The notes: generated by a model not told the origin, from the letters alone. A stretch of 64,000 nt of DNA from Streptomyces sp. YS415 (GCF_023544665.1 NZ_JAMJFL010000001.1:186001-250000); one strand, 5' to 3'. Shown: positions 1 to 9,319, counted from the first letter of the stretch. Program-made: numbers and translations.

Positions 1-1214
1 GAGGCCAGGAACTCCGGGTCGATCGCCGGATGCGTCACGGTGAAGCTGTCCTGCGCGCCCGGCGCCCGTACCTGGAACAGCCAGGACGGCACCAGTGCCT
101 GCCGGGCGTCCACATGGTGCGCGGCCAGCCCGAACACGGCCTTCTCGACCGTGATGGTCTCCTTCTTCCCGGGCTTCCCGGGCTCCCCGCACGCCGCCCC
201 GTCCTCCAGCGGTACGGGACTGGCGCAGCCCCCGATGCCCGCCCGGGAGTCGTCCGCCGGCGCCGAGTTCAGCAGCGCGAGCGTCTTCCCGGCGCTCAGC
301 ACGGGATAGGTGTCGCTCTTCACCGGCGCCTTCAACTGGCCGCTGCCGCCGACCACTTCGCCCTGGGCGTTCACGGTCACGCCCGTCGTCCAGCCGTAGG
401 TGGGCAGCCCGCCGACCACCGGCTCGGCGTTCACCACCCGCTGGGCGTCCATGACCTGGCTCGCGTCGAGCTTCGCGTCGTCCTGGCCCACCGCCTTCAG
501 CACCGGGGCGGCGGCCTTCTTCGCGGCCTCCTCGCTCACCGCGGCGACGGCGTCGCCGCCGGGCTTGTCGGTGCAGACGGTCGGGCTCTCGCAGCTGTCG
601 CCGCCGGGGGCGTACCGCTGGAAGGTCCAGGTGCCCGGCGCCTGCCGGTTCACCTGCAGACTCGGCCCCGACCCGTCCTTGCCGCCGATCCGCCAGGCCT
701 GCCCCTGGAGCACCGGCTTGCCGGTGACCTCGAGGGCCGCCGCGAGCCGGGCCACCTCGTCCGCGGTGACCTCGCCTCCCGCCCGGTACACCGGGGCCGA
801 CGCGGGCCCCTCCGGAAGCTCGCCGGGGATCTCGAAGGTGGCGCCGTACGGATTCGGCTCTCCGGGCGCGATACCGCTCCCCGAGCCCTCGGAGTACCCG
901 TCGAGCGCCAGCGGCGGGGGAGTGTCCGCCCCGGGCGCCCCCGAGGACGTGCCGTCGTCCGAGCCGTCGGAGGCGCCGGCGGCGAGGTAGGCCCCGCCAC
1001 CCCCGACGAGCAGCACCGCGGCGGCCACGGAGGCGATGATCACGGGGGAGCGGCGCCGGCCCGGACCGGAGTCCGCGGCGTGCTCCTCCGCGGCGCCCTC
1101 GCGTCGCGCGGTGTTCTCGTCGGCCCCGACGGTGCCATCGGCGTCCCGCGCGGGGCCGGTGTTCTCGACGGCGCCGGGCTCGGCCGCGTCGTCGTCGGGT
1201 CGCTCGGTGTTCAC
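1..1214 (-). CDS. membrane-anchored extracytoplasmic protein, function unknown (partial, C-terminus off the left edge)
   Basis: I do not recognise the family. Translated from GTG at 1214, with an AAGGAG ribosome site at 1221-1226, it starts with about 55 acidic, disordered residues. An RRRSP stop-transfer-like segment and one hydrophobic helix (VIIASVAAAVLLVGGGGAYLA) follow. The rest is a long extracellular part with a Ser/Gly/Asp linker and a folded domain containing two Cys in a SCESPTVC pattern. The topology is a bitopic protein with a short cytoplasmic N-terminus, similar to Streptomyces proteins found near sigma factor or kinase genes. The reading frame is open to the window edge with good GC3. 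The overlapping plus-strand frames here are its shadows. Confidence 0.75.
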   Translation of the reverse strand, partial: MNTERPDDDAAEPGAVENTGPARDADGTVGADENTARREGAAEEHAADSGPGRRRSPVIIASVAAAVLLVGGGGAYLAAGASDGSDDGTSSGAPGADTPPPLALDGYSEGSGSGIAPGEPNPYGATFEIPGELPEGPASAPVYRAGGEVTADEVARLAAALEVTGKPVLQGQAWRIGGKDGSGPSLQVNRQAPGTWTFQRYAPGGDSCESPTVCTDKPGGDAVAAVSEEAAKKAAAPVLKAVGQDDAKLDASQVMDAQRVVNAEPVVGGLPTYGWTTGVTVNAQGEVVGGSGQLKAPVKSDTYPVLSAGKTLALLNSAPADDSRAGIGGCASPVPLEDGAACGEPGKPGKKETITVEKAVFGLAAHHVDARQALVPSWLFQVRAPGAQDSFTVTHPAIDPEFLA

Positions 1215-1308
1215 CGCATCGCTCCTTGGGTCGTATCCCGCGTCCCCTTTACGGGGGACAGCGATGGGACGCGGCACATGAGCGCACGGTTCCCGTAAGG
1301 GGGCGGAT

Positions 1309-1518
1309 TCAGTCGCCGTACTCCGACATGGCGTCCAGCAGCCGTGCGGACCTGTTCGGCACCTCCACCCCGTGGATGAGCGACGGAGAGACCGGGTGCG
1401 GGGTGGTCCGGTCGGGAACCGCCCAGTGGGGAGCCATCCGGGCGCAGTCGCCGCGCAGCGCCGCCAGACCGCCGTCCAGGTCCGCCGCGGCGGGAACCGG
1501 AGCCTTGAGTTTCGTCAT
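1309..1518 (-). CDS. small hypothetical protein (69 aa)
   Basis: This short ORF starts at ATG 1518 and has codon use typical of the genome, with G or C at almost every third position. The product starts MTKLKAPVPAAADLDGGLAAL and shows no membrane segment or known motif. No convincing ribosome site precedes the ATG. It lies between the partial membrane protein and adoK and is transcribed divergently from adoK. It could be real or chance; the codon pattern is the only support. Confidence 0.4.
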   Translation of the reverse strand: MTKLKAPVPAAADLDGGLAALRGDCARMAPHWAVPDRTTPHPVSPSLIHGVEVPNRSARLLDAMSEYGD

Positions 1519-1652
1519 AGCGGAACCGTAGGCACGCCATGGCCTGCGAAGAAAGATCTACTATCGGGTAGTTTTGGACGCTTCTGAGCCACTCCCGAAC
1601 CCGGTAGCGTTAATCGTCAACCCGCCTCCGCATCCGCAGGAGAATCCCAGCC

Positions 1653-2627
1653 GTGCGCATCGCAGTCACCGGCTCCATCGCCACCGACCACCTCATGACC
1701 TTCCCCGGCCGCTTCGCCGACCAGTTCGTCGCGGACCAGCTGCACACGGTCTCGCTCTCCTTCCTGGTCGACAACCTGGACGTCCGCCGGGGCGGCGTCG
1801 GCGCGAACATCGCCTTCGGCATGGGACAGCTGGGCACCCGGCCGATCCTCGTCGGCGCCGCGGGCTTCGACTTCGACGAGTACCGGGCCTGGCTCGACCG
1901 CCACGGCGTCGACACCGAGTCGGTGCGCATCTCCGAGACCCTGCACACCGCGCGCTTCGTGTGCACCACCGACGCCGACCACAACCAGATCGGCTCCTTC
2001 TACACGGGCGCCATGAGCGAGGCCCGGCTCATCGAGCTGAAGACCGTCGCGGACCGCGTCGGCGGACTCGACCTGGTCCTCATCGGCGCCGACGACCCCG
2101 AGGGGATGCTGCGCCACACCGAGGAGTGCCGTTCGCGCGCCATCCCCTTCGCCGCCGACTTCTCCCAGCAGATCGCCCGGATGAACGGCGACGAGATCCG
2201 GATACTGCTGGACGGGGCGACCTACCTCTTCTCCAACGAGTACGAGAAGGGGCTCATCGAGACCAAGACCGGCTGGTCCGACGCGGAGATCCTGGCCAAG
2301 GTCGGCTGCCGCGTCACCACGCTGGGCTCCCAGGGCGTCCGGATCGAGCGGTCCGGGGAGCCTCCGATCGAGGTCGGCTGCCCCGAGGAGGAGCGCAAGG
2401 CCGACCCCACGGGCGTCGGCGACGCCTTCCGTGCCGGTTTCCTGTCGGGGCTGGCCTGGGGCGTCTCCCTGGAGCGCGCCGCGCAGGTCGGCTGCATGCT
2501 CGCCACGCTCGTCATCGAGACCGTGGGCACCCAGGAGTACCAGCTGCGCCGCGGCCACTTCATGGAGCGGTTCATGAAGGCGTACGGCGACGAGGCCGCG
2601 GCCGAGGTCCAGGGCTACCTGAGCTGA
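1653..2627 (+). CDS. adoK: adenosine kinase (PfkB/ribokinase family)
   Basis: It phosphorylates adenosine to AMP with ATP in purine salvage, in the cytoplasm. The 324-aa product has the length of mycobacterial AdoK (Rv2202c) and matches it throughout: start AVTGSIATDHLM, the substrate-side HRGG-like block RRGGVGANIAFGMG, the HTARF and SFYPGAMSEAR-like segments, and the PfkB anion-hole and catalytic motif D251PTGVGD257AF, whose last Asp is the catalytic base. The start is GTG 1653, with AGGAGA at 1638-1643. In M. tuberculosis this gene also sits just upstream of ctaC, so context supports the assignment. A sugar kinase of the same family is the alternative, but the similarity to adenosine kinase is specific. 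Confidence 0.9.
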   Translation: MRIAVTGSIATDHLMTFPGRFADQFVADQLHTVSLSFLVDNLDVRRGGVGANIAFGMGQLGTRPILVGAAGFDFDEYRAWLDRHGVDTESVRISETLHTARFVCTTDADHNQIGSFYTGAMSEARLIELKTVADRVGGLDLVLIGADDPEGMLRHTEECRSRAIPFAADFSQQIARMNGDEIRILLDGATYLFSNEYEKGLIETKTGWSDAEILAKVGCRVTTLGSQGVRIERSGEPPIEVGCPEEERKADPTGVGDAFRAGFLSGLAWGVSLERAAQVGCMLATLVIETVGTQEYQLRRGHFMERFMKAYGDEAAAEVQGYLS

Positions 2628-2628
2628 C

Positions 2629-4005
2629 CTAGCTCACCCGGCGGACGAGGTACGCCGTTCCCCGCTCCGCCGGTTCCTCCCCCGCGTACTGCTGACCCCG
2701 CATCTCGCACCACGCGGGGATGTCGAGGCGTGCCGCCTCGTCGTCGGACAGGACCCGGACCATGCCGCCCACCGGCACGTCCCCGATCACCTTCGCCAGT
2801 TCGATCACGGGGATCGGGCAGCGCTTGCCCAGGGCGTCGACGATCAAGGCGTCCTGCGCGACGACGGTCGTGGGCGTCGGTGCGCCGAGCTTCTCCCGCA
2901 CCGACGCCACCGCCTCCGGCAGCACCTCGAGGAACCGCTCCACGTCCTCCCGCGCCGTCCCCGGCGGCAGGGACACCCGGACGTTGCCCTCGCTCAGCAC
3001 CCCCATCGCCCTCAGCACATGGCTGGGCGTCAGCGTGCTGCTCGTACAGGACGACCCGGACGAGACGGAGAAACCGGACCGATCCAGCTCGTGCAGGAGT
3101 GTCTCCCCGTCGACATAGAGACAGGAGAAGGTGACGACCCCGGGCAGCCGCCGCACCGGATCGCCCACCACCTCCACATCCGGCACCAGCTCCGGCACCC
3201 GGGCCCGGATCCGGTCCGTCAGCTCCCGCAGTCGCGCCGCCTCCTGGGCCGCCTCCGCCCGCACCGCCCGCAGCGAGGCCGCCGCCGCCACGATCGCCGG
3301 CAGGTTCTCGAACCCGGCCGCCCGCCCGGACTCCCGCTCGTCGAGAGGCCCTTGCGGAGCGAACCGCACCCCCTTGCGCACGACGAGCAGCCCGACCCCG
3401 GAGGGCCCTCCCCACTTGTGCGCACTGGCGGTGAGCAGCGACCAGTCCCCCTCGATCCGCCCCCACCCCAGCGACTGCGCCGCGTCCACCAGCAGCGGCA
3501 CCCCGGCCTCCCGGCACACCCCGGCCACCTCGGCAACGGGCTGCTCGGTCCCCACCTCATGATTGGCCGACTGCAGACAGGCCAGCGCGGTGTCCTCCCG
3601 GAGCGCCTCCGCGTAGTCCGAGGGGGCCGCCCTTCCCGTTCGGTCGACCGCCACCCGGGTGACCGAACCGCCCTCCTTCTCGTGCACTTCGGCGGAATGC
3701 AGCACGGATGAGTGTTCAACGGCTGACACGATGAGGTGACGTCCGACGCGCCTCCGCCCGGCCACCGCCCCCGCGATCCCGGTGTGCACGGCCCGGGTAC
3801 CGGAAGCGGTGAAGCTCAGCTCATCGGGACGGCACCCCACGACCTCGGCAGCCGCCTCCCGAGCGGCATCCAGCAGCAACCGGGCCCTGCGCCCCTCGCG
3901 GTACAGCCGCGCGGGATCGGCCCACCCTTCATCGAGGGAGGCCAACAGCGCCTGACGAGCGACGGGGTGGAGGGGAGAAGCGGAAGCAGCGTCGAAGTAG
4001 GACAC
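2629..4005 (-). CDS. cysteine desulfurase / TusA-like sulfurtransferase fusion
   Basis: The N-terminal part (about residues 1-375) is a class V PLP-dependent cysteine desulfurase of the IscS/NifS type. The PLP lysine is K197 in SAHKWGGPSGVG, and the persulfide-carrying Cys is C320 in SSGSSCTSS. The C-terminal part (about 386-457) is a TusA/SirA domain with its acceptor Cys, C396, in LGKRCPIPV. Fusion implies direct persulfide transfer from the desulfurase Cys to the TusA Cys, then to tRNA thiolation, molybdopterin or another acceptor. Length is 458 aa. It is convergent with adoK with one base between the stop codons. Annotated actinobacterial proteins with this two-domain layout are known; the acceptor here is not evident from context. 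Confidence 0.88.
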   Translation of the reverse strand: MSYFDAASASPLHPVARQALLASLDEGWADPARLYREGRRARLLLDAAREAAAEVVGCRPDELSFTASGTRAVHTGIAGAVAGRRRVGRHLIVSAVEHSSVLHSAEVHEKEGGSVTRVAVDRTGRAAPSDYAEALREDTALACLQSANHEVGTEQPVAEVAGVCREAGVPLLVDAAQSLGWGRIEGDWSLLTASAHKWGGPSGVGLLVVRKGVRFAPQGPLDERESGRAAGFENLPAIVAAAASLRAVRAEAAQEAARLRELTDRIRARVPELVPDVEVVGDPVRRLPGVVTFSCLYVDGETLLHELDRSGFSVSSGSSCTSSTLTPSHVLRAMGVLSEGNVRVSLPPGTAREDVERFLEVLPEAVASVREKLGAPTPTTVVAQDALIVDALGKRCPIPVIELAKVIGDVPVGGMVRVLSDDEAARLDIPAWCEMRGQQYAGEEPAERGTAYLVRRVS

Positions 4006-4018
4006 ACGGCAACGCTAA

Positions 4019-4072
4019 CCCCCTCAGGGGCGCGGGGAACTGCGCGATCAGCCACAAACTGCCCGCACCCGC
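4019..4072. repeat. dispersed Streptomyces intergenic repeat-like element
   Basis: The stretch begins with the palindrome CCCCTCAGGGG and runs on as GCGCGGGGAACTGCGCGA, followed by AGCCAC and a CCCGCACCCGCC tail. This wording recurs between genes in many Streptomyces genomes as I remember them, usually after stop codons or between divergent genes. Here it lies between the divergent desulfurase and ctaC. No second full copy is present in the window. Function is unknown. Confidence 0.45.
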
Positions 4073-4135
4073 CAATTCAGCTAAGCCACGGAGCGACTAG
4101 GCACCCCTCCTCGCGAACCCTCGGAGAGGGTCGGC

Positions 4136-4141
4136 TAGGGT
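4136..4141 (+). promoter_or_regulatory. candidate ctaC -10 element
   Basis: TAGGGT matches the Streptomyces HrdB -10 consensus TAGRRT. It lies in the 242-base gap between the divergent desulfurase gene and ctaC and would give a leader of roughly 100 bases. No good -35 hexamer is visible 16-18 bases upstream, so this rests on the -10 alone. Confidence 0.35.
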
Positions 4142-4247
4142 TTGGTCCGCATAAACATCCAAACCCCTGCCCGACGCAGGGCGGCGACCGACCAGCGAGA
4201 AGGCCGCAGCTCAATCCGCGCGGGCGAGACTCTCGGGAAGGCGCTAC

Positions 4248-5207
4248 GTGAGTCCCAACGGCTCCGACCGCTCGCCGCGGCGCCCGATGCGGCGGAAGCT
4301 GCTGCAGGCACTGACCGCGGGCCTGGTCCTGGCGACCGCCACCGGTTGCACATACAAGGACTTCCCCCGCCTTGGTATGCCCACCCCGACCACGGAAGAG
4401 GCTCCGCGGATCCTCTCCCTGTGGCAGGGATCCTGGGCTGCCGCGCTCGCCGTCGGCGTGCTGGTGTGGGGCCTGATCCTGTGGAGTGCCATCTTCCACC
4501 GGCGCAGCCGCACCAAGGTCGAGGTCCCTCCGCAGACCCGGTACAACATGCCGATCGAGGCGCTGTACACGGTGGTCCCGCTGATCATCGTCTCGGTGCT
4601 CTTCTACTTCACCGCCCGGGACGAGTCGAAGCTCCTCGAGCTCAAGGACGATCCCGACGTCACCATCAACGTCGTCGGCTTCCAGTGGAGCTGGTGCTTC
4701 AACTACGTCGAGGACGTCGACGGTTCCACCGGTGATGCCACCAAGTCCAAGGAACTCGACGCGATTCCGGACCGCTACAAGGACGACTTCCCGGCCGATG
4801 CCGGCGGCGTCTACGACTGCGGCACCCCCGGCGCGCGCAACCCGCAGACCGGCAACCCGGGTCCGACCCTGTGGCTGCCCGAGGGCAAGCGCGTCCGCTT
4901 CGTCCTGACCTCGCGTGACGTCATCCACTCCTTCTGGGTGGTGCCGTTCCTCATGAAGCAGGACGTCATCCCGGGCCACACCAACGCCTTCGAGGTGACC
5001 CCCAACCAGGAGGGCACCTTCCTGGGCAAGTGCGCCGAGCTCTGCGGCGTCGACCACTCCCGGATGCTGTTCAACGTGAAGGTCGTCTCCCAGGAGCGCT
5101 ACGAGCAGCACCTTCAGGAACTCGTGAAGAAGGGGCAGACCGGTTACGTTCCCGCCGGCATCGCGCAGACGAGCCACGAGAAGAACCGGGAGACGAACAA
5201 CCTGTGA
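4248..5207 (+). CDS. ctaC: cytochrome c oxidase subunit II
   Basis: This is the CuA-bearing subunit of aa3 oxidase; it takes electrons from the bc1 complex and its cytochrome c domains. The 319-aa precursor has an N-terminal signal with lipobox ATGC (C34), then two membrane helices, then the periplasmic-side cupredoxin domain. CuA ligands are visible as C262-A-E264-L-C266-G-V-D-H270-S-R-M273, with the earlier His in VIHSFWVV. The aromatic segment FQWSWCFNY is the electron entry region. The GTG start has GGGAAGG upstream. The stop overlaps the ctaD start (GTGA), so translation is coupled. The roughly 35-residue Asp/Lys-rich insertion after the aromatic segment is usual in actinobacterial CtaC. 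Confidence 0.97.
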   Translation: MSPNGSDRSPRRPMRRKLLQALTAGLVLATATGCTYKDFPRLGMPTPTTEEAPRILSLWQGSWAAALAVGVLVWGLILWSAIFHRRSRTKVEVPPQTRYNMPIEALYTVVPLIIVSVLFYFTARDESKLLELKDDPDVTINVVGFQWSWCFNYVEDVDGSTGDATKSKELDAIPDRYKDDFPADAGGVYDCGTPGARNPQTGNPGPTLWLPEGKRVRFVLTSRDVIHSFWVVPFLMKQDVIPGHTNAFEVTPNQEGTFLGKCAELCGVDHSRMLFNVKVVSQERYEQHLQELVKKGQTGYVPAGIAQTSHEKNRETNNL

Positions 5208-6937
5208 GCATCCTCAACGAACCCCAGGGTGCCGCGGCAGGGTCCCACTACGAGGACGAGCTGCCGGTCCGGCGCCAGAACCGTGGCAGCGTCGTGATCA
5301 AGTGGCTCACCACCACTGACCACAAGACGATCGGCACGCTGTACCTCACGACGTCGTTCGCGTTCTTCTGCATCGGTGGCCTGCTGGCGCTGTTCATGCG
5401 TGCCGAGCTGGCCCGTCCGGGCCTGCAGATCATGTCGAACGAGCAGTTCAACCAGGCGTTCACGATGCACGGCACGATCATGCTGCTGATGTTCGCGACG
5501 CCGCTGTTCGCGGGCTTCGCGAACTGGATCATGCCGCTGCAGATCGGCGCCCCCGACGTCGCCTTCCCGCGGCTGAACATGTTCGCCTACTGGCTGTACC
5601 TGTTCGGCTCGCTGATCGCGGTCGCCGGCTTCCTCACCCCCGACGGCGCCGCCGACTTCGGCTGGTTCGCCTACACCCCGCTGTCCGACGCGGTCCGCTC
5701 GCCCGGCATCGGCGCCGACATGTGGATCATGGGCCTGGCCTTCTCCGGCTTCGGCACCATCCTCGGCTCGGTCAACTTCATCACCACGATCATCTGCATG
5801 CGCGCACCCGGCATGACGATGTTCCGCATGCCGATCTTCACGTGGAACGTGCTGCTGACCGGTGTGCTGGTCCTGCTCGCCTTCCCGGTGCTGGCGGCGG
5901 CGCTGTTCGCGCTGGAGGCGGACCGCAAGTTCGGTGCCCACATCTTCGACTCCGCCAACGGCGGCGCCCTGCTGTGGCAGCACCTCTTCTGGTTCTTCGG
6001 CCATCCAGAGGTGTACATCATCGCCCTGCCGTTCTTCGGCATCATCTCCGAGGTCATCCCGGTCTTCTCCCGCAAGCCGATGTTCGGCTACATGGGCCTG
6101 ATCGCGGCCACGATCTCGATCGCGGGCCTGTCCGTGACGGTGTGGGCGCACCACATGTACGTCACCGGCGGAGTGCTGCTGCCGTTCTTCTCCTTCATGA
6201 CGTTCCTGATCGCCGTACCGACCGGTGTGAAGTTCTTCAACTGGATCGGCACGATGTGGAAGGGCTCGCTGTCCTTCGAGACACCGATGCTGTGGGCGAC
6301 CGGCTTCCTGATCACCTTCACCTTCGGCGGTCTGACCGGCGTCATCCTGGCCTCGCCGCCGATGGACTTCCACGTCTCGGACTCGTACTTCGTGGTGGCG
6401 CACTTCCACTACGTGGTGTTCGGCACCGTGGTGTTCGCGATGTTCTCCGGCTTCCACTTCTGGTGGCCGAAGTTCACCGGCAAGATGCTCGACGAGCGGC
6501 TCGGGAAGATCACCTTCTGGACGCTGTTCGTCGGCTTCCACGGCACCTTCCTGGTCCAGCACTGGCTGGGCGCGGAGGGCATGCCGCGGCGTTACGCGGA
6601 CTACCTCGCCGCCGACGGCTTCACCGCCCTGAACACGATCTCCACGATCAGCTCGTTCATCCTCGGCGCGTCGATCCTGCCGTTCTTCTACAACGTGTGG
6701 AAGACCGCCAAGTACGGCAAGAGGATCGTGGTGGACGACCCGTGGGGCTACGGCCGCTCGCTCGAGTGGGCGACGTCCTGCCCGCCGCCGCGGCACAACT
6801 TCCTCACCCTGCCGCGGATTCGCTCCGAATCCCCGGCGTTCGACCTGCATCACCCGGAGATCGCCGCTCTCGACCAGCTCGAGAACGCCCCTCACGGTGA
6901 CAAGGCCCTCGCTGGTGGCAAGGAGGCCGGCAAGTGA
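5204..6937 (+). CDS. ctaD: cytochrome c oxidase subunit I
   Basis: This is the catalytic subunit of aa3-type oxidase, carrying heme a, heme a3 and CuB; it reduces O2 and pumps protons. At 577 aa with about twelve membrane helices it has the usual length. Signature elements are the heme a His in TMHGTIML, the [10 protein letters not shown] segment with the CuB His and cross-linked Tyr, the HHMY CuB pair and the VVAHFHYV heme ligands. The start is GTG 5204, overlapping the ctaC stop by three bases; an upstream in-frame extension inside ctaC is not real. It overlaps ctaF by four bases (GTGA), forming a ctaCDF operon. Confidence 0.97.
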   Translation: MSILNEPQGAAAGSHYEDELPVRRQNRGSVVIKWLTTTDHKTIGTLYLTTSFAFFCIGGLLALFMRAELARPGLQIMSNEQFNQAFTMHGTIMLLMFATPLFAGFANWIMPLQIGAPDVAFPRLNMFAYWLYLFGSLIAVAGFLTPDGAADFGWFAYTPLSDAVRSPGIGADMWIMGLAFSGFGTILGSVNFITTIICMRAPGMTMFRMPIFTWNVLLTGVLVLLAFPVLAAALFALEADRKFGAHIFDSANGGALLWQHLFWFFGHPEVYIIALPFFGIISEVIPVFSRKPMFGYMGLIAATISIAGLSVTVWAHHMYVTGGVLLPFFSFMTFLIAVPTGVKFFNWIGTMWKGSLSFETPMLWATGFLITFTFGGLTGVILASPPMDFHVSDSYFVVAHFHYVVFGTVVFAMFSGFHFWWPKFTGKMLDERLGKITFWTLFVGFHGTFLVQHWLGAEGMPRRYADYLAADGFTALNTISTISSFILGASILPFFYNVWKTAKYGKRIVVDDPWGYGRSLEWATSCPPPRHNFLTLPRIRSESPAFDLHHPEIAALDQLENAPHGDKALAGGKEAGK

Positions 6938-7332
6938 AGATCCAAGGCAGGATGTTCATCTGGCTGAGCGTCTTCATCCTCGTCATGGCGATCGTCTATG
7001 GCGTGTGGTCGAAGGAGCCGGCCGGTACGACGGCCCTCTTCCTGGCGTTCGGTCTGGCCATCATGATCGGCTTCTACCTGGGCTTCACGGCCAAGCGGGT
7101 GGACGCCGGGGCACAGGACGACAAGAACGCGGACGTCGCGGACGACGCCGGCGAGGTCGGCTTCTTCAGCCCGCACAGCTGGCAGCCGCTCTCGCTGGCC
7201 GCCGGTGGCGCGCTCGCCTTCCTCTCGGTCGCCGTCGGCTGGTGGCTGATGTACTTCTCGGCCCCGCTGGTCCTGATCGGCATCTGGGGCTGGGTCTTCG
7301 AGTACTACCGCGGTGAGAACCGCACCCAGTAG
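6934..7332 (+). CDS. ctaF: cytochrome c oxidase subunit IV, actinobacterial type
   Basis: This small accessory subunit of the actinobacterial aa3 oxidase has 132 residues with four hydrophobic helices: two near the N-terminus ([20 protein letters not shown] and an [16 protein letters not shown] segment) and two near the C-terminus. A charged loop ([21 protein letters not shown]) lies between. It corresponds to M. tuberculosis Rv2199c, which likewise follows the oxidase genes. The GTG start overlaps the ctaD stop. A strong terminator follows the stop codon, closing the operon. Confidence 0.93.
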   Translation: MKIQGRMFIWLSVFILVMAIVYGVWSKEPAGTTALFLAFGLAIMIGFYLGFTAKRVDAGAQDDKNADVADDAGEVGFFSPHSWQPLSLAAGGALAFLSVAVGWWLMYFSAPLVLIGIWGWVFEYYRGENRTQ

Positions 7333-7347
7333 CACGCGCCCGGCGCA

Positions 7348-7391
7348 GGGAGCCCGGACACTCCGTCAGGAGGGTCCGGGCTCCCTCTTTT
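7348..7391 (+). terminator. rho-independent terminator of ctaCDF
   Basis: A perfect 12-base-pair stem (GGGAGCCCGGAC at 7348-7359 with GTCCGGGCTCCC at 7374-7385) is followed by TCTTTT. It lies just after ctaF, so readthrough into the L,D-transpeptidase gene should be low. Confidence 0.9.
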
Positions 7392-7461
7392 GGCAGCCAC
7401 TTTTCCCCCGTACGGACCACTCGGCGCGCCGCCCCTGACGCGGCTCCCTAGCGTCGAGGGC

Positions 7462-8724
7462 ATGAACCACACTCCGCGCACCCGCACCGTCGTCGGCTGC
7501 ACGCTGCTGGTGATCGCGCTCGGCGCGAGCGTCACGGCGTGCAGCGGGGACGGAAACCCGCTGGCGGCCGCGCCGTACGACGCGGCGGACCAGATCTCCT
7601 TCAACGGCCCGAAAGCCGGCGGAAAGAAGGCCGACCCGGACAAGCCCCTGGAGGTCACCGCAGAGGGCCGTGACGGCCGCATCACGGACGTCACGGCCAT
7701 GGACGCCACAGGACGCTACGTGAGCGGCGAACTCGCCGCCGACGGCAGCCGCTGGCACAGCACCTCCCCGCTGGCCGCCAACGCCCGCTACACGCTCCGG
7801 GTGTCCACCGAGGACGAGGACGGAGCCCCCGGCCGCCGCGTCCTCACCTTCGACACCGGCAAGCCGCTCACCAAGCAGCGCCTGGACGTCACCTTCGGCC
7901 CCAAGACGGGCACGTACGGCGTCGGCCAGCCCATCACGGCCGAACTGAGCAAGCCGGTCAGGGACGAGGCCCAGCGCGCCGTCGTCGAGCGCGCCCTCAA
8001 GGTCGAGTCGATGCCCGCCACCGAGGGCGCCTGGCACTGGGTGGACGACAAGGAGCTCCACTACCGCCCCAAGGAGTACTGGCCCGCCCACGCCACCGTC
8101 CGGGTGCGCAGCAACCTGGACGGCATCAAGGTCAGCGACCGGCTCTGGGGCGGCCGGGCCAAGCCGCTGACGATCACCACGGGGGACCAGGTCATCGCCG
8201 TGACGGACGCCTCGTCGCACACGATGACGGTCTACCGCAACGGCAAGGCCATCAAGACCATGCCGGTCACCACCGGCAAACCCGGCTTCGAGACCCGCAA
8301 CGGCGTCAAGGTCGTCCTCGGCAAGGAGTACTTCGTACGGATGCGCGGCACCAGCATCGGCATCGCGGAGGGCTCGGCGGAGTCGTACGACCTGCCGGTG
8401 TACTACGCGACCCGGGTCACCTGGAGCGGCGAGTACGTGCACGCCGCCCCCTGGTCCGTGGGGTCCCAGGGCTCCGCCAATGTCAGCCACGGCTGCACCG
8501 GCATGAGCACCGACAACGCGGCCTGGTTCTTCAAGAACGTCCGCGAGGGCGACCTGGTCAAGGTCGTGAACTCCTTCGGCAACACCATGGAGACCTTCGG
8601 CAACGGCTTCGGGGACTGGAACGTCGCCTGGGCGAAGTGGCGCAAGGGCAGCGCCCTGGTGGGCGGCGAGCCGGAGGGCCCCCGCCCGGCGGACGCGGCA
8701 CGGCTGCGCCCGACGACGGTGTGA
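7462..8724 (+). CDS. L,D-transpeptidase lipoprotein (Ig-like plus YkuD domains)
   Basis: It forms 3-3 peptidoglycan cross-links, or attaches to peptidoglycan, outside the membrane. The 420-aa product has a lipoprotein signal ending GASVTAC, one or two Ig-like beta domains, and a C-terminal YkuD catalytic domain with the conserved H(G)TS-like region RMRGTSIGIAEG and the active-site Cys345 in SHGCTGM. Layout and length match mycobacterial LdtB-type enzymes. The ATG at 7462 has only a weak GAGGG nearby, but TAGCGT lies 7 bases upstream (7449-7454), so the mRNA may be leaderless. It lies between the two respiratory operons without an obvious functional link. Confidence 0.92.
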   Translation: MNHTPRTRTVVGCTLLVIALGASVTACSGDGNPLAAAPYDAADQISFNGPKAGGKKADPDKPLEVTAEGRDGRITDVTAMDATGRYVSGELAADGSRWHSTSPLAANARYTLRVSTEDEDGAPGRRVLTFDTGKPLTKQRLDVTFGPKTGTYGVGQPITAELSKPVRDEAQRAVVERALKVESMPATEGAWHWVDDKELHYRPKEYWPAHATVRVRSNLDGIKVSDRLWGGRAKPLTITTGDQVIAVTDASSHTMTVYRNGKAIKTMPVTTGKPGFETRNGVKVVLGKEYFVRMRGTSIGIAEGSAESYDLPVYYATRVTWSGEYVHAAPWSVGSQGSANVSHGCTGMSTDNAAWFFKNVREGDLVKVVNSFGNTMETFGNGFGDWNVAWAKWRKGSALVGGEPEGPRPADAARLRPTTV

Positions 8725-8739
8725 CGCCCCAGGAGGCCC

Positions 8740-9141
8740 CTAGGCGCTCTGCAGCCTCTGGGTGCGCAGCAGGGCGGCCAGCGAGGCCGCGAACTCCACC
8801 GGATCCACCGGCAGGGTCACCGCGGCCTCGGCCCGGCTCCAGGTGGCCAGCCAGGCGTCCTGGGGGCGGCCCATGAGCAGCAGGACCGGCGGGCAGTTGA
8901 ACACCTCGTCCTTGATCTGGCGGCACAGCCCCATGCCCCCCATGGGCACGGCCTCGCCGTCCAGCACACAGACGTCGATCCCGCCCTTGTCCAGCTCGCT
9001 CACCACCGCCGCGGGCGTCGCGCACTCCACGAACTCCACCAACGGGACATCGGGAGCCGGTCGCCGGCCGGCGGCCAACCGCACCTGCTCGCGGGTGTTG
9101 GAGTCGTCGCTGTAGACCAGCACCGTGGCGGTCGGCCGCAT
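8740..9141 (-). CDS. stand-alone, atypical response-regulator receiver protein
   Basis: The 133-aa product has the fold outline of a CheY-like receiver with no output domain. The acidic pair is in YSDDSNT, and the likely phospho-acceptor Asp is in VCVLDGEA at strand 3. The Lys expected after strand 5 is absent; the corresponding turn reads TLPVDP, and the strand 4 end reads LLLMGRP rather than the usual Thr/Ser site. It may therefore be a pseudo-receiver acting through protein contact. It is convergent with the transpeptidase (15 bases apart) and divergent from ctaE, with no kinase gene next to it. Confidence 0.75.
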   Translation of the reverse strand: MRPTATVLVYSDDSNTREQVRLAAGRRPAPDVPLVEFVECATPAAVVSELDKGGIDVCVLDGEAVPMGGMGLCRQIKDEVFNCPPVLLLMGRPQDAWLATWSRAEAAVTLPVDPVEFAASLAALLRTQRLQSA

Positions 9142-9319
9142 GTTTCCTCCGGGACATCAGCGTCGTACGGACAGAACCGATGCCGCGGATGCTACTCCTC
9201 CGAACACGCCGTCAACAGCGGTTGGAGCACCAGCGCGATGGGCCATCCGGGCAGTACACGAGGTGCGAACACTCCGAACGGCACCCCCCGGAGTGAGGGC
9301 GGGATAAGCGACCGACATA
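9142..9319. other. divergent promoter region between the receiver gene and ctaE
   Basis: These 178 bases hold no gene. They must contain the promoters of the receiver gene (minus) and of ctaE-qcrCAB (plus). The only clear structure is a 17-base palindrome that begins at 9311 and runs over the ctaE start. No TTGACA-like hexamer was found with confidence. Confidence 0.5.

Noticed and set aside
30-1298. Long plus-strand open frames over the first 1.3 kb
   Set aside because: Arg/Gly/Pro-rich composition and no motif; the minus frame codes for a normal membrane protein with a ribosome site.
4077-5177. Long minus-strand frame opposite ctaC
   Set aside because: Shadow of ctaC; no family signature and poor codon pattern.
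5144-6895. 583-codon minus-strand frame opposite ctaD
   Set aside because: Typical high-GC antisense frame, His/Asp/Glu-rich, no domain; ctaD is certain.
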